A stretch of DNA of 64,000 nt from Sideroxydans lithotrophicus ES-1 (GCF_000025705.1 NC_013959.1:1479063-1543062); one strand, 5' to 3'. Counted from the stretch's first letter, positions 17,244 through 27,724 are shown. Made by a program: numbers and translations. The notes: generated by a model from the sequence alone, not told the origin.

Positions 17244-19358
17244 TTGAGTCACTATAAAAAAACCCTGAGCTACGGCAAACATCAATTGACGCTGGAGACC
17301 GGCGAGATCGCGCGCCAGTCCAGCGGCGCAATCATGGTCAGCCTGGATGACACTGTGGTGCTGGTCACTGTGGTGGGACGCAAGGATGCCAAGCCCGACC
17401 AGGATTTCTTTCCGCTGACCGTGGATTACCAGGAACGCACTTATGCCGCAGGCAAGATCCCCGGCGGCTTCTTCAAGCGCGAAGGCCGTCCCAGCGAAAA
17501 GGAAATCTTGACCTCGCGCCTGATCGACCGTCCGCTGCGCCCGCTGTTCCCGGAAAGTTTCTACAACGAAGTGCAGATCGTGGCGACCGTGATGTCATCA
17601 GATCCGCAGATCGATTCCGACATCCCCGCCATGATCGGCGCTTCAGCAGCGCTGGCGATCTCCGGCATCCCGTTCGATGGCCCCATCGGCGCAGCGCGCG
17701 TGGGTTATCTCAATGGCCAATATGTGCTTAACCCGACCAAGGATGAGCTGGTCGAGTCGAAGATGGACCTGGTGGTTGCCGGTACAGCGAAGGCGGTGCT
17801 GATGGTGGAATCCGAAGCCCAGGAGCTGTCGGAAGATGTGATGCTGGGCGCTGTGGTGTTCGGCCACGAGCAGATGCAGGCCGTGATCAATGCGATCAAC
17901 GAAATGGCCGATTCCGTCGGTCAGGACGACTGGGACTGGACGCCGGCTCCGAAGAACGAGGCACTGATCGCCAGGATCAATGCGCTGGCAGAGAACGAGC
18001 TGAAAGCCGCATATGCTGTGCGCCAGAAACAGGCGCGTACCCAGCAAGTGGATGCGATCCGTGCCAAGGTATCCGAAGCGCTGGCAACTCCGGAATTCGA
18101 GAATGTCTCCAGGAACGAGATCGGCGAACTGTTCAGCGCGCTGGAAGCCAAGATCGTGCGCGGTCAGATCCTCAGCGGCGAACCGCGCATCGACGGTCGC
18201 GACACTCGCACCGTGCGCCCGATCACTATCCGTACCGGCGTGCTGCCGCGTACCCATGGTTCCGTATTGTTTACCCGCGGCGAGACACAGGCGCTGGTGG
18301 TGGCGACGCTGGGTTCCATGCGCGATTCGCAAACCATCGACGCACTGCAGGGCGAGTATTCCGACCGCTTCATGCTGCATTACAACTTCCCGCCGTACTC
18401 CACCGGTGAAACCGGTCGAGTGGGCACGCCGAAGCGCCGCGAGATCGGCCACGGCCGTCTGGCCAAACGCGCCTTGGTGGCCGTGTTGCCGAGCGAGGAA
18501 GAATGCGGCTACGCGATCCGCGTGGTGTCCGAGATCACCGAATCCAACGGTTCCAGCTCCATGGCGTCCGTGTGCGGCGGTTGCCTGTCGCTGATGGACG
18601 CAGGCGTGCCGGTGAAGACCCATGTGGCGGGTATCGCCATGGGCCTGATCAAGGACGGCGGCCGTTTTGCCGTGCTGACCGACATCCTGGGCGACGAAGA
18701 TCACCTCGGCGACATGGACTTCAAGGTGGCTGGCTCCGACAAGGGCATCACGGCGCTGCAGATGGACATCAAGATCAACGGCATCACCAAGGAGATCATG
18801 CAGGTCGCCTTGAGCCAGGCCAAGGAAGGCCGTCTGCATATCCTCGGCATCATGAAGCAGGCGATGCCGTCCGTGCGTCCTGAAGTCTCCGACTTCGCGC
18901 CGCGCATGATCAAGATGAAGATCAATCCGGAAAAGATCCGCGACGTGATCGGCAAGGGCGGTGCGGTGATCCGTGCATTGACCGAAGAGACCGGCACGAC
19001 CATCGACATCGACGATGAAGGCAATATCACCATCGCCTGCGTGAGCGGCGATGCGGGCGAACTGGCGAAGAAGCGCATCGAGGATATCGTGGCCGAAGTG
19101 GAAGTTGGCAAGATCTACGAAGGTCCGGTGGTCAAGCTGCTGGATTTCGGTGCGCTGGTCAACATTTTGCCGGGCAAGGATGGTTTGCTGCATATCTCGC
19201 AAATCTCGCACGAGCGTATCGCCAATGTGTCAGACCATCTGAAAGAAGGCCAAGTGGTCAAGGTCAAGGTGCTGGAAGTGGACGACAAGGGCCGCATGCG
19301 TCTAAGCATGAAGGCGTTGTTGCCACAACCGGAAGCAGCCGCACCTGCTGCCGAATAA
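17244..19358 (+). CDS. pnp: Polyribonucleotide nucleotidyltransferase
   Basis: 704 residues from a TTG at 17244, chosen because GGAGAG lies 8 bases upstream; the ATG at 17229 has no such site, and family members start near 'KKTLSYGKH'. Two RNase PH domains (1-140 and about 310-540) enclose an all-helical linker; catalytic-domain motifs '[15 protein letters not shown]' and '[13 protein letters not shown]' are present. A KH domain ('[20 protein letters not shown]') and an S1 domain end the protein. It degrades RNA phosphorolytically and works with RNase E in the degradosome. Confidence 0.96.
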   Translation: MSHYKKTLSYGKHQLTLETGEIARQSSGAIMVSLDDTVVLVTVVGRKDAKPDQDFFPLTVDYQERTYAAGKIPGGFFKREGRPSEKEILTSRLIDRPLRPLFPESFYNEVQIVATVMSSDPQIDSDIPAMIGASAALAISGIPFDGPIGAARVGYLNGQYVLNPTKDELVESKMDLVVAGTAKAVLMVESEAQELSEDVMLGAVVFGHEQMQAVINAINEMADSVGQDDWDWTPAPKNEALIARINALAENELKAAYAVRQKQARTQQVDAIRAKVSEALATPEFENVSRNEIGELFSALEAKIVRGQILSGEPRIDGRDTRTVRPITIRTGVLPRTHGSVLFTRGETQALVVATLGSMRDSQTIDALQGEYSDRFMLHYNFPPYSTGETGRVGTPKRREIGHGRLAKRALVAVLPSEEECGYAIRVVSEITESNGSSSMASVCGGCLSLMDAGVPVKTHVAGIAMGLIKDGGRFAVLTDILGDEDHLGDMDFKVAGSDKGITALQMDIKINGITKEIMQVALSQAKEGRLHILGIMKQAMPSVRPEVSDFAPRMIKMKINPEKIRDVIGKGGAVIRALTEETGTTIDIDDEGNITIACVSGDAGELAKKRIEDIVAEVEVGKIYEGPVVKLLDFGALVNILPGKDGLLHISQISHERIANVSDHLKEGQVVKVKVLEVDDKGRMRLSMKALLPQPEAAAPAAE

Positions 19359-19378
19359 TTCGGAGACCGATGTCATTC

Positions 19379-19405
19379 AAGCCCCGCTTCGAGCGGGGCT
19401 TTTTA
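19379..19405 (+). terminator. Intrinsic terminator after pnp
   Basis: AAGCCCCGC-TTCGA-GCGGGGCTT followed by TTTATT. A strong GC stem and U-tract closing the rimP-pnp transcription unit. Confidence 0.9.
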
Positions 19406-19413
19406 TTGAAATT

Positions 19414-19436
19414 CATTGTACAAAATTGTATCAATG
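19414..19436. promoter_or_regulatory. Inverted-repeat operator candidate upstream of efflux operon
   Basis: Core TACAA-AA-TTGTA flanked by ATTG and CAAT arms (one-base offset), within an AT-rich stretch about 75 bases before the outer-membrane factor gene. The size and symmetry suit a TetR/MarR-type repressor site. No regulator gene is adjacent. Confidence 0.35.
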
Positions 19437-19509
19437 CACCCAATTCGATGATTTTGTTATAGGGTAGAGACCGTGCATACACAACCTCTGCCCGAATTTG
19501 CCTGATAAC

Positions 19510-20907
19510 GTGATTCGATATCGATTTCATCTATTGCTATTGATGTTTCTGGCGACATTGTTGCCATTGGCTGCCTGTGCGGCTGGCGATCCCCTTTCAA
19601 CCGGCCAATACATGGAGCCGGGAGAATTCCCCCAAACGGCAGATACCGGCAACTGTGACCGGGACAAGATCAGCAAGCCATTGAACCTGGCCGACGTGGT
19701 CGATCTGGCCTTGTGCAACAATCCCCAGACGCGTTCCTTGTGGGCAAGCGCACGTGCCGAGGCGGCGAATGTGGGTGTCGCCATGTCGGCCTATTTGCCT
19801 ACGCTTTCGGCTCAAGGCAGCCTGTCGCGCAATTTCTCCAATTCGGCCGGACAGAAGAACAGTTACAACTCGCGTAACGCCAGCCTGACTGCAAGCTATT
19901 TGCTGTTTGATTTCGGCGGCCGTTCCGCGACGCTGGAAAATGCCAAACAACTGTTGGTGGCGGCGAGCGCGACGCGCGATGCGACGCTGCAGGCCAACTT
20001 CCTGACTGCCGTGCAATCCTACTATGCATTGCTGTCCGCCCGAGCCAATGTGGATGCATTGCAGATTGCCGAGGCTTCGGCCAAGGAAAGCCTGGCTGCA
20101 GCCGACGCCCGCTATATGGCTGGAGTCGCCACGCCGGCAGACAAATTGCAGGCGCAGACAGCGTTGTCCCAGGCCAGGCTCAATCTGATCACGGCACAGG
20201 GCAATGAACGCTCCGCTCAGGGCACGTTGGCAAATATCATGGGATTCGACGCCAGTCAGCCGTTTTTACTGGCGACCTTGCCGGAATCGACGCCCGATCC
20301 TTTCATTGAGCAGGACATCGGGAAACTGATCGAAGAGGCACGCCGGAAACGCCCCGATCTGCAGGCTGCAGAGGCGCAGATCAAAGCTGCCGAAGCGCAA
20401 CTCACTGCGACCCGTGCAACGGGCTTGCCAACGGTGAGTCTGGGGGCATCGACCGGAACCCAGAATATTTCCGGAGCGCCCAGTACCAATAGCAGCAGTA
20501 TCGGCGTAACGCTCAATGTGCCCTTGTTCACTGGCACACGCAACACCTATCAGAACCGTGCCGCCGAGTTTCAGTTGGAGGGCAAGGTGGCAGCGCGCGA
20601 ACTGCTAGCCAACCAGATCGCGCTGGACGTCTGGAAGTCCTATCAGACCTTGTTGACCAATAGCCAGTCGCTGATCGCTGCCAGCGACCTGGTGGCGTCG
20701 GCAGAGCAGTCAGAACGAATGACGCTGGGCCGTTATAAGGCGGGGGTTGCGAACATGTCCATACTGGATGTGCTGAATGCGCAAAGTGCCTTGGCTAGCG
20801 CCCGGCAACAGCGCGTGGCAGCGCTGTACAACTTCAAATCGAGCAGACTGGCATTGGCGCAAGCGATCGGTCAGCTTGACTTGACCAGGCTGGATGCAGG
20901 TAACTGA
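19510..20907 (+). CDS. TolC-family outer-membrane efflux protein
   Basis: 465 residues from GTG at 19510 (a TTG at 19498 is the alternative). A signal peptide (RYRFHLLLLMFLATLLP, cleavage near AACAAG) precedes two OEP repeats of long helices ('LDVVDLALCNNPQTR' type openings at about 60 and 270, and 'LADVVDLA'). 'VTLNVPLFTGTRN' and 'SYLLFDFGGRSATLENAK' are the paired beta-strand/helix motifs of TolC channels. It should form the trimeric outer-membrane duct of the pump encoded by the next three genes. One Cys in the leader (LAAC) makes lipid modification possible but the spacing is unusual. Confidence 0.9.
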   Translation: MIRYRFHLLLLMFLATLLPLAACAAGDPLSTGQYMEPGEFPQTADTGNCDRDKISKPLNLADVVDLALCNNPQTRSLWASARAEAANVGVAMSAYLPTLSAQGSLSRNFSNSAGQKNSYNSRNASLTASYLLFDFGGRSATLENAKQLLVAASATRDATLQANFLTAVQSYYALLSARANVDALQIAEASAKESLAAADARYMAGVATPADKLQAQTALSQARLNLITAQGNERSAQGTLANIMGFDASQPFLLATLPESTPDPFIEQDIGKLIEEARRKRPDLQAAEAQIKAAEAQLTATRATGLPTVSLGASTGTQNISGAPSTNSSSIGVTLNVPLFTGTRNTYQNRAAEFQLEGKVAARELLANQIALDVWKSYQTLLTNSQSLIAASDLVASAEQSERMTLGRYKAGVANMSILDVLNAQSALASARQQRVAALYNFKSSRLALAQAIGQLDLTRLDAGN

Positions 20908-20955
20908 AGCAGCAGGGATAGCACGATACTTCACATCGGGAATCGGAGTTCTGTG

Positions 20956-22149
20956 ATGCAAATGAAAATATCAAAAAGCATGATGATCGGCATCTTGGCG
21001 CTGCTCATTGGCGGAGCCGTCATCTTCTGGTGGGTCATGCCAAAAAAATCCCCTGTAGCAGGGCGTTATGCGACTGCAACGATCGAGCGCGGATCCATCA
21101 CGCAAAGTGTTGCTGCTAACGGAACCTTGAATCCGGTGGTATTGGTGAGCGTGGGCAGTCAGGTTTCCGGGATCGTAAAAAAATTGCATGCCGATTTCAA
21201 CGATCAGGTCAAAGCGGGACAGATATTGCTGGAACTCGATCCGACGCTGAATCGTGCGCAACTACAGCAAAGCGAAGCGAACCTTGCCAGTGCCCAGGCT
21301 TCGCTGGATCTGGCCCAAGCCAATGAAACCAGGGCGCGCGGGCTGTTTGCACAGGAATATGTGACACGCCAGGACCTGGATGTCGCCGTGCAGGCGTTCA
21401 AAGCGGCCAAGGCCCAGTTTGATGTTGCTCAGGCACAGGTGGTGCGCGACCGCAGGAACCTGGACAACACCGTGATCCGCTCGCCGGTATCCGGTGTCGT
21501 AGTGTCGCGGCTGGTCGATGTCGGTCAGACCGTGGCGGCTTCGCTGCAATCGCCGACCTTGTTCCAGATCGCCCAGGATCTCTCGCACATGCAGATCGAC
21601 ACGAGTTATGCCGAGGCGGATGTGGGTAACATCCGCGTGGGCCAGCATGCGACATTCCGCGTCGATGCCTTCCCGAACCGCATATTCCGCGGCGAAGTTC
21701 GCCAGGTGCGGCTGAATCCGACCACGCAGCAGAACGTGGTTACCTATGATGTGGTGGTGTCGGTGGACAATCTGGATCAGGCACTGATGCCGGGCATGAC
21801 GGCGTACGTGAACATCGTCGTCGCGCAGCGCAATGATGCGTTGCTGGTTCCCAATGCCGCATTGCGTTTTCGGCCCGGCGATGCGACGTCCCGGCAGGAC
21901 AGGATGCGCAGCAACGACAAATCTGCAAGCGAGGGAGCAGGCAAGAACAAGGGAGAAGCGATCCCCATGGGCACGGTGTATCTGCTGGATAACAGCCAGC
22001 CCAAAGCGGCGCGCATTTCCGTAGGTATCACGGATAATCGTCAGACCGAGGTACTGGGAGGATCGATCAAGGAAGGCGATGCTGTCATCGTCGAAGACCT
22101 GCAACCGCCCTCCAAGAGCGAAGGCGGTCGCGGTATGAGATTGTTCTAG
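20956..22149 (+). CDS. macA: MacA-like periplasmic adaptor (HlyD family)
   Basis: 397 residues. One N-terminal membrane helix (MMIGILALLIGGAVIFWWVM) anchors it. 'SVGSQVSGIVKKLHADFNDQVKAGQILLELD' is the first lipoyl half, followed by a coiled-coil hairpin (about 100-165), the second lipoyl half 'NTVIRSPVSGVVVSRLVDVGQTV', a beta barrel and a membrane-proximal domain. The charge-rich segment 'RQDRMRSNDKSASEGAGKN' (near 315-335) is a probable insertion in the membrane-proximal domain. It links the inner-membrane MacB-type transporter to the TolC-like duct. The ATG at 20956 is preceded by CGGAG. Confidence 0.92.
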   Translation: MQMKISKSMMIGILALLIGGAVIFWWVMPKKSPVAGRYATATIERGSITQSVAANGTLNPVVLVSVGSQVSGIVKKLHADFNDQVKAGQILLELDPTLNRAQLQQSEANLASAQASLDLAQANETRARGLFAQEYVTRQDLDVAVQAFKAAKAQFDVAQAQVVRDRRNLDNTVIRSPVSGVVVSRLVDVGQTVAASLQSPTLFQIAQDLSHMQIDTSYAEADVGNIRVGQHATFRVDAFPNRIFRGEVRQVRLNPTTQQNVVTYDVVVSVDNLDQALMPGMTAYVNIVVAQRNDALLVPNAALRFRPGDATSRQDRMRSNDKSASEGAGKNKGEAIPMGTVYLLDNSQPKAARISVGITDNRQTEVLGGSIKEGDAVIVEDLQPPSKSEGGRGMRLF

Positions 22150-22158
22150 GTGCTGGCG

Positions 22159-22887
22159 ATGAACAGCGATCCCGTCATTCGTATCGAGCGGCTATACAAG
22201 GAGTACGTGACCGAAGCGGGCACGGTGCCGGTGCTCAAGGATGTTTCTGTCTCGGTGATGCCGGGGGAATTCGTCGCCATCATGGGGCCGTCGGGTTCGG
22301 GTAAATCCACGTTCATGAATATCCTCGGCTGCCTCGATGTGGCGACCAGCGGCAACTATTTTCTCAACGGCCGCGATGTGAACGCGCAGAGCCGCGATGA
22401 ACTGGCGTTGTTGCGCAATCAGGTGATCGGCTTCGTGTTCCAGGGATTCAATCTGTTGCCACGCGCAAGTCTGGAGGATAACGTCGCATTGCCGTTGATC
22501 TATCGCGGTACACCGACCGCGACCCGTTTGGCACGTGCCAGCGAAATGCTGGAGAAGGTCGGGCTCGGGCAATACCGGCGCTCACGTCCCAATCAGATAT
22601 CGGGCGGGCAGCAGCAGCGCGTTGCCATCGCGCGCGCGCTGGTCAACCATCCCAAGCTGCTGCTGGCAGACGAACCGACCGGCAATCTCGATACGCATAC
22701 CAGTCAGGAGATCATGGCGCTGTTCACCGAACTGAACCAGCGCGATGGCATCACGATCGTCCTCATCACGCACGAATCGGACATCGCCACTTATGCGCAG
22801 CGGCTGGTGCGACTCTCCGATGGCCGCATCGTGTATGACGGGGCGATCGAGCATGCCGCCCCGCACCATCTGGAGGCGACCTCGTGA
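22159..22887 (+). CDS. MacB-type ABC transporter, ATP-binding subunit
   Basis: 242 residues. Walker [10 protein letters not shown] (near 45), Q-loop '[19 protein letters not shown]', signature ISGGQQQR, Walker B '[12 protein letters not shown]' and the H-loop 'LITHESD' are intact; this is the LolD/MacB-ATPase class. It energises export by the permease encoded next. In E. coli MacB is a single polypeptide; here ATPase and permease are separate genes, as in YknYZ. The permease start overlaps its end by 4 bases. Confidence 0.95.
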   Translation: MNSDPVIRIERLYKEYVTEAGTVPVLKDVSVSVMPGEFVAIMGPSGSGKSTFMNILGCLDVATSGNYFLNGRDVNAQSRDELALLRNQVIGFVFQGFNLLPRASLEDNVALPLIYRGTPTATRLARASEMLEKVGLGQYRRSRPNQISGGQQQRVAIARALVNHPKLLLADEPTGNLDTHTSQEIMALFTELNQRDGITIVLITHESDIATYAQRLVRLSDGRIVYDGAIEHAAPHHLEATS

Positions 22888-24104
22888 TCAGCGCCATGCT
22901 CAGTGAAGCCTGGATGGCGATGGGAGCGAACCGGTTGCGCACCTTCCTGACCATGCTCGGCATGGTCATCGGTGTCGGCGCCGTGATCCTGATGCTGGCT
23001 GTGGGGCAGGGGGCGCAGCAGCAAGTGCAGGCATCCATCGCATCCATGGGCAGCAATCTGTTCATCATTCTTTCCGGCTCGACCACATCCGGCGGGGCGC
23101 GCATGGGTGGAGGCGCAGCACCGACACTGACCGTGGCAGATGCGCAGGCCATCGAGGAATTGTCGTCGGTCAATGCAGCCGCCCCGGCATCGCCGGGGAC
23201 TGCCCAATTGATATATGGTCCCAATAACTGGAGCACCGTGATCAATGGCACAACTCCAAGTTACCTGAAGGTGCGCGATTGGCAGTTGGCTGAAGGAGCT
23301 TCGTTTTCCGATTCCGATGTCCGCTCGGCGACACAGGTTGCGTTGCTGGGCGAAACCGTGGTGCAAAACCTGTTCGGCGACGAAGATCCGGTAGGCAAGA
23401 CCATACGCATCAAGAACAGTCCTTATGTGGTTCTCGGGGTGCTCGGGGCCAAAGGTCAAAGCCTGGATGGGCGCGATCAGGATGACACCGTGCTGGTTCC
23501 GGTATCCACGGCGCAACGCAAGCTGTTCGGGACCCGCATCGGCGGCACCGTACGATACGTCATGGCGCAGGCCGAGTCGGCCGATGCGATGCCGAGAGTC
23601 GAGAAATCGATCAACCAATTGCTGCGCCAGCGCCACCGTATCCGTGAAGGCGCAGACGACGACTTTACCGTGCGCAACCTTACCGCCATGGCGAACACCG
23701 CTGCCGAGACTGCCAAGGTCATGTCCATGATGCTGGGCGCCATCGCCTCAATCTCGTTGCTGGTTGGCGGCATCGGGATCATGAATATCATGTTGGTATC
23801 GGTTACGGAACGCACACGCGAAATCGGTATCCGCATGGCTATCGGAGCCCGCGCCAAGGACATCCTGCTGCAATTCCTGCTGGAAGCCATCATCATCTCC
23901 GTGGTCGGTTGCCTGATCGGTGTGCTGCTTGGCGTCGGCGGGGCAATGGCGGTGAGCAAGCTGACCGGCATGGAAGTGCTGGTGACCGTTACTTCCATCG
24001 TCACGGCCTTTTGTGTGGCTGCAGCAGTCGGCATATTCTTCGGCTGGTATCCTGCACGCAAAGCCTCCATGCTCAAGCCTATCGATGCTTTGAGATTCCA
24101 ATAG
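22884..24104 (+). CDS. MacB-type ABC transporter, permease subunit
   Basis: 406 residues. One N-terminal membrane helix ('FLTMLGMVIGVGAVILMLAVG'), a periplasmic MacB_PCD domain (about 45-235), then three C-terminal helices forming the FtsX-like domain with 'GGIGIMNIMLVSVTERTREIGIRMAIGA' and ending 'YPARKASMLKPIDALRF', as in MacB. It works with the ATPase, MacA and the TolC-like protein, likely exporting a peptide, macrolide or lipid-like substrate. The substrate cannot be read from sequence. The GTGA junction with the ATPase implies coupling. Confidence 0.94.
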   Translation: MISAMLSEAWMAMGANRLRTFLTMLGMVIGVGAVILMLAVGQGAQQQVQASIASMGSNLFIILSGSTTSGGARMGGGAAPTLTVADAQAIEELSSVNAAAPASPGTAQLIYGPNNWSTVINGTTPSYLKVRDWQLAEGASFSDSDVRSATQVALLGETVVQNLFGDEDPVGKTIRIKNSPYVVLGVLGAKGQSLDGRDQDDTVLVPVSTAQRKLFGTRIGGTVRYVMAQAESADAMPRVEKSINQLLRQRHRIREGADDDFTVRNLTAMANTAAETAKVMSMMLGAIASISLLVGGIGIMNIMLVSVTERTREIGIRMAIGARAKDILLQFLLEAIIISVVGCLIGVLLGVGGAMAVSKLTGMEVLVTVTSIVTAFCVAAAVGIFFGWYPARKASMLKPIDALRFQ

Positions 24105-24118
24105 AAACAGATAACTAT

Positions 24119-24769
24119 ATGAACGTTTTTTCCACCGATTGCCGGTTGTGTCCGCGGCTGGCTTCTTTCCTGGATGAGGTTCGTTTGGCGCAGCCGGACT
24201 ATTTTGCCAAGCCGGTTCCTTCCTTCGGCGATGCAGGGTCGCCCTTGCTGATCGTTGGGCTGGCACCGGGCATGCATGGTGCAAACCGAACCGGACGACC
24301 TTTCACCGGCGATTACGCCGGTGACCTGTTGTATTCGACCTTGCATAAATTCGGTTTGGCTACCGCAGCCGAGCCTCTGGATGCCAATAAACAGGCCAAT
24401 CCCCGGCTGAAACTGAAGAGTTGCCGCATCACCAATGCAGTACGCTGCTTGCCGCCGCAGAACAAGCCCGAACCGGCCGAGGTCAGGCAATGCAACGGCT
24501 ACCTCGTACAGGAACTGGCAGCCGTGCCGCAAGGAGCAGCGATACTTGCCCTGGGCACCGTCGCACATGAGGCGGTGTTGCGCGCCTGCGCCCTGAAGGT
24601 GAAGGGCTACAAATTCGCCCACTCGGCACGCCACGAATTGCCGAATGGCCTGAAGCTGTATGACAGTTACCATTGCAGCCGCTACAATACCCAGACCAGA
24701 CGCTTGACTGAAGCGATGTTCCATCAGGTCTTTGAATCTATCCTTGAACGCCACAGCCTTCGACCCTAA
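24119..24769 (+). CDS. Type 5 (UDGb-family) uracil-DNA glycosylase
   Basis: 216 residues from ATG at 24119. Cys8-x2-Cys11 at the N-terminus plus Cys near 102 and 110 fit the iron-sulfur cluster of family 4/5 uracil-DNA glycosylases. '[30 protein letters not shown]' is the active-site loop; it carries GLAPG-x-H-GAN, the family 5 pattern, instead of the Glu/Asp-containing GEAPG of family 4. '[14 protein letters not shown]' near the end is the DNA-intercalation loop. It removes uracil and deaminated bases, and precedes uvrC, another repair gene. Confidence 0.88.
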   Translation: MNVFSTDCRLCPRLASFLDEVRLAQPDYFAKPVPSFGDAGSPLLIVGLAPGMHGANRTGRPFTGDYAGDLLYSTLHKFGLATAAEPLDANKQANPRLKLKSCRITNAVRCLPPQNKPEPAEVRQCNGYLVQELAAVPQGAAILALGTVAHEAVLRACALKVKGYKFAHSARHELPNGLKLYDSYHCSRYNTQTRRLTEAMFHQVFESILERHSLRP

Positions 24770-26552
24770 AGAGTTCGTCGCCTCGCTGCCATTGCAGCCT
24801 GGTGTGTATCGTATGCTGGACGAGGCTGGGCAAGTGCTGTACGTGGGCAAGGCCAACCAGCTCAAGAAGCGCGTCGGCTCCTATTTCCAGCAGAGTAACC
24901 TGTCGCCGCGCATCCGCCTGATGGTGTCGCACATCGCGCGCATCGAAGTCACCGTGACGCGTTCCGAGGCCGAGGCTTTGCTGCTGGAGAACAATCTCAT
25001 CAAGTCACTGAAGCCGCGTTACAACATCCTGTTCCGCGACGACAAATCCTATCCCTACATCGTGCTGACCGGCAGTCCGTCGCCGCGCCTGACTTATTAC
25101 CGCGGAGCTACCGACAAACGCAATCAGTATTTCGGTCCCTATCCAAACGCGCAGGCGGCGAAGGAAAGCATCAATCTGCTGCAAAAGGTGTTCCGGCTGC
25201 GCACGTGCGAGGAAGGAGTCTTCAACAACCGAACCAGACCCTGTCTGCTGCATCAGATCCATCGCTGCAGCGCGCCATGTGTCGGACTCATCAGCGCCGA
25301 GGATTACGCTACCGATGTGCGCAATGCCGGACTGTTGCTGCAAGGCAAGTTCGATGAGGTGGAGAAACGTCTGCGGGAGGCGATGGAACAGGCGGCAGAA
25401 GCCATGCACTACGAACATGCCGCCGCGCTGCGCGACCAGTTGCAGGCACTGCATACGGTGCAGCAGAAACAGTTCGTGGAGAGCGGGCGCGATACCGATG
25501 CCGACATTGTGGCGGTAGTCGAGGCTGAAGGCGCGATATGCCTGAACCTCGCTGTGGTGCGCGGTGGGCGGCATCTGGGCGACAAACCGTTCTTTCCCCA
25601 GAACGTGCAGGGCCAGGACAGCGCTGAGGTGCTGGAGGCTTTCTTGGCGCAGCATTATCTGGAGAGTAACGTACCTTCGCTGATCATCACCAGCGCAGAG
25701 ATCTCCGATGAAACACTGGAAGCGTTGTTGAGCGAGCAGGCGGGGCACAAGGTTCAGATCCGGCACGCGGTGACCGGGGAGCGGCGGCAATGGCTGGAGA
25801 TGGCGCAAGGCAATGCACTGTTGGCATTGCGCCAGCAAGCCGGCTTGCAAGCCGGACAGGCATTGCGCCTGGAGGCGCTGCGTACGGCATTGTCATTGCC
25901 CGATCTGAAACGGATCGAATGCTTCGACATCAGTCATACCATGGGTGAAGCGACTGTGGCATCGTGCGTGGTCTACGATGATTTGGCCATCCGCCCGCAG
26001 GAATATCGTCGTTACAACATCGGCGGCATCACGCCCGGTGACGACTATGCCGCGATGCGGCAGGCACTGCAGCGGCGCTACCAGAAATTGCAGGCGGGGG
26101 AGGGCAAGCGCCCGGACCTGATCCTGATCGACGGTGGAGCCGGACAGTTGGGCATGGCGGTGGAGGTGATGGCAGAGTTCGGATTGTCCGATATCGCGCT
26201 GATTGGAGTGGCCAAGGGAGTGGAACGCAAGCCGGGAAAGGAGCAATTGTTGCGACCCGGTGCGGAAAAGCCGTTACAATTGACCCCAGATAGTCCTGCC
26301 CTGCATCTGATCCAGCAAGTGCGTGATGAGGCTCATCGTTTTGCCATCAGCGGCCATCGTGCACGACGCGGAAAAGCGCGCACCACTTCATCATTGGAAG
26401 ACATCGAGGGAGTGGGAGAAAAACGCCGCCGCAACTTGCTGACCCATTTCGGTGGGTTAAAGGGTGTACAACAAGCCAGCATAGAAGAATTAGCGCGAGT
26501 AGAGGGGATCAGCCCATTGCTTGCAGAAAAAATTTACCAGCACCTACATTAA
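24732..26552 (+). CDS. uvrC: Excinuclease ABC subunit C
   Basis: 606 residues from a TTG inside the previous gene (38-base overlap; a TTG at 24744 is also possible). N-terminal GIY-YIG nuclease domain ('[29 protein letters not shown]'), a four-Cys region ('[28 protein letters not shown]'), a UVR domain near 205-240, an RNase-H-like nuclease half with '[22 protein letters not shown]' and '[12 protein letters not shown]', and tandem HhH motifs at the C-terminus. It makes both incisions in nucleotide excision repair. Confidence 0.96.
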   Translation: MNLSLNATAFDPKEFVASLPLQPGVYRMLDEAGQVLYVGKANQLKKRVGSYFQQSNLSPRIRLMVSHIARIEVTVTRSEAEALLLENNLIKSLKPRYNILFRDDKSYPYIVLTGSPSPRLTYYRGATDKRNQYFGPYPNAQAAKESINLLQKVFRLRTCEEGVFNNRTRPCLLHQIHRCSAPCVGLISAEDYATDVRNAGLLLQGKFDEVEKRLREAMEQAAEAMHYEHAAALRDQLQALHTVQQKQFVESGRDTDADIVAVVEAEGAICLNLAVVRGGRHLGDKPFFPQNVQGQDSAEVLEAFLAQHYLESNVPSLIITSAEISDETLEALLSEQAGHKVQIRHAVTGERRQWLEMAQGNALLALRQQAGLQAGQALRLEALRTALSLPDLKRIECFDISHTMGEATVASCVVYDDLAIRPQEYRRYNIGGITPGDDYAAMRQALQRRYQKLQAGEGKRPDLILIDGGAGQLGMAVEVMAEFGLSDIALIGVAKGVERKPGKEQLLRPGAEKPLQLTPDSPALHLIQQVRDEAHRFAISGHRARRGKARTTSSLEDIEGVGEKRRRNLLTHFGGLKGVQQASIEELARVEGISPLLAEKIYQHLH

Positions 26553-26554
26553 CG

Positions 26555-27136
26555 ATGCCACTCAATATACCGAATCTGCTGACCTGGTTCAGGATACTGA
26601 TGATCCCCGTGTTTTTCTCGGTGTTCTATGTTTCGGATGAAACGCTTAGCCTGCACCAGAAACATCTGTTCAGCACAGCCATCTTCTGGCTTGCAGCCAT
26701 TACGGATTGGCTCGATGGCTATCTGGCACGCGCTTTGGACCAAGGGTCGGCTTTTGGCGCCTTCCTTGATCCAGTGGCGGACAAACTGATGGTGGCAGCT
26801 GCACTGATTGTTTTGGTCAAACTGGGATTGGTCAATGACATCATCGCCTTCATCATCATCGGTCGCGAGATCACGATCTCTGCGTTGCGCGAATGGATGG
26901 CACAACTCGGCAATAGCAAGAGCGTGGCCGTTTCCATGCTCGGCAAGTTCAAGACCGCGTTCCAGATGCTGGCTATCCTGTTCTTGCTGTATCAGGAGCC
27001 CTTGTTCGGTATCTCGACGTTATGGTGGGGGAATTTGCTGATCTACCTCGCTGCGGTGCTGACTTTGTGGTCGATGGTTTATTACCTGACCCTGGCCATG
27101 CCACAAATATTGGAAAAATCTCGCAATCAAAATTGA
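26555..27136 (+). CDS. pgsA: CDP-diacylglycerol-glycerol-3-phosphate 3-phosphatidyltransferase
   Basis: 193 residues with several membrane helices. The CDP-alcohol phosphatidyltransferase motif D-G-x2-A-R-x8-G-x3-D-x3-D is complete ('DWLDGYLARALDQGSAFGAFLDPVADK', near 50-76). It commits CDP-diacylglycerol to phosphatidylglycerol at the inner membrane. It lies two bases after uvrC, the same uvrC-pgsA pairing seen in many proteobacteria. Its stop codon lies within the promoter of the following tRNA genes. Confidence 0.95.
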   Translation: MPLNIPNLLTWFRILMIPVFFSVFYVSDETLSLHQKHLFSTAIFWLAAITDWLDGYLARALDQGSAFGAFLDPVADKLMVAAALIVLVKLGLVNDIIAFIIIGREITISALREWMAQLGNSKSVAVSMLGKFKTAFQMLAILFLLYQEPLFGISTLWWGNLLIYLAAVLTLWSMVYYLTLAMPQILEKSRNQN

Positions 27137-27160
27137 TTTTTGCCGCTCGGTCTGTATAAT
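27133..27160 (+). promoter_or_regulatory. Promoter of the tRNA Pro-Arg-His operon
   Basis: -35 TTGATT (27133-27138, overlapping the pgsA stop), 16-base spacer, perfect -10 TATAAT (27155-27160), 10 bases before tRNA-Pro. Confidence 0.75.
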
Positions 27161-27170
27161 GCCGCGCTCT

Positions 27171-27247
27171 CGGGGTGTAGCGTAGCCTGGTAGCGCGCCT
27201 GCTTTGGGAGCAGGATGTCGGGAGTTCGAATCTCTCCACCCCGACCA
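27171..27247 (+). tRNA. tRNA-Pro (anticodon TGG)
   Basis: Seven-base acceptor stem CGGGGTG / CACCCCG, anticodon loop CTTTGGGAG, GTTCGAA T-loop, and an encoded CCA end. Confidence 0.97.
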
Positions 27248-27286
27248 GGTTCAAGTAGCAAGAGTTTGTTGGATGCCGAAAGAATT

Positions 27287-27363
27287 GTGCCCGTAGCTCA
27301 ACCGGATAGAGCACCAGCCTTCTAAGCTGGGGGTTACAGGTTCGATTCCTGTCGGGCACGCCA
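27287..27363 (+). tRNA. tRNA-Arg (anticodon TCT)
   Basis: Acceptor stem GTGCCCG / CGGGCAC, anticodon loop CCTTCTAAG, GTTCGATT T-loop, encoded CCA. Second gene of a three-tRNA operon. Confidence 0.97.
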
Positions 27364-27382
27364 ATAGACTTGATGGTTCAAC

Positions 27383-27459
27383 GGTGGCTGTAGCTCAGTT
27401 GGTAGAGCCCTGGATTGTGATTCCAGTTGTCGTGGGTTCGAGCCCCATCAGCCACCCCA
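27383..27459 (+). tRNA. tRNA-His (anticodon GTG)
   Basis: Acceptor stem GTGGCTG / CAGCCAC plus the extra 5' G (27383) facing C73, the histidine identity pair. Anticodon loop ATTGTGATT; CCA is encoded. Third gene of the tRNA operon. Confidence 0.97.
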
Positions 27460-27493
27460 TCTTCCCCTCTTTGCATTACCCCTCTCGCCGGGA

Positions 27494-27724
27494 TTACAGG
27501 CCAACGATGGTCGCCACCGGGTCTGTTTTACGCACCATATCCAGAATCTGCATGCCTCGAACTGCATCGGGATCATATTTCACGATCAAGGCATGTGAAT
27601 GTGAATGACGGTCAAATTCGGCGCAATCAACCCCAACGCGTCCCTCGACCATCCTTGTCAATTCGCTCCTTGCTTGTGGTTCCAGTTCTGGATGAATATA
27701 AATCAACATATCGGCTTTGTTCAT
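27494..27724 (-). CDS. Small protein with ferredoxin/HMA-like fold, unknown function
   Basis: 76 residues. The alternation 'ADMLIYIHPELEPQARSELTRMVEG ... SHALIVKYDPDAVRGMQILDMVR' suggests a beta-alpha-beta-beta-alpha-beta fold as in heavy-metal-associated domains, but there is no CxxC; the only Cys is in 'VGVDCAEFD', followed by a His-rich 'DRHSHSH'. A CAGGAGAG ribosome site precedes the ATG. It is the third gene of a three-gene minus-strand operon behind a cysteine-free DsrC-like protein. A sulfur- or metal-related accessory role is inference. Confidence 0.65.
   Translation of the reverse strand: MNKADMLIYIHPELEPQARSELTRMVEGRVGVDCAEFDRHSHSHALIVKYDPDAVRGMQILDMVRKTDPVATIVGL

Noticed and set aside
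17643-19211. A 522-residue minus-strand open frame across pnp
   Set aside because: Shadow of a well-defined pnp gene; the product is His/Asp-rich with no family features.
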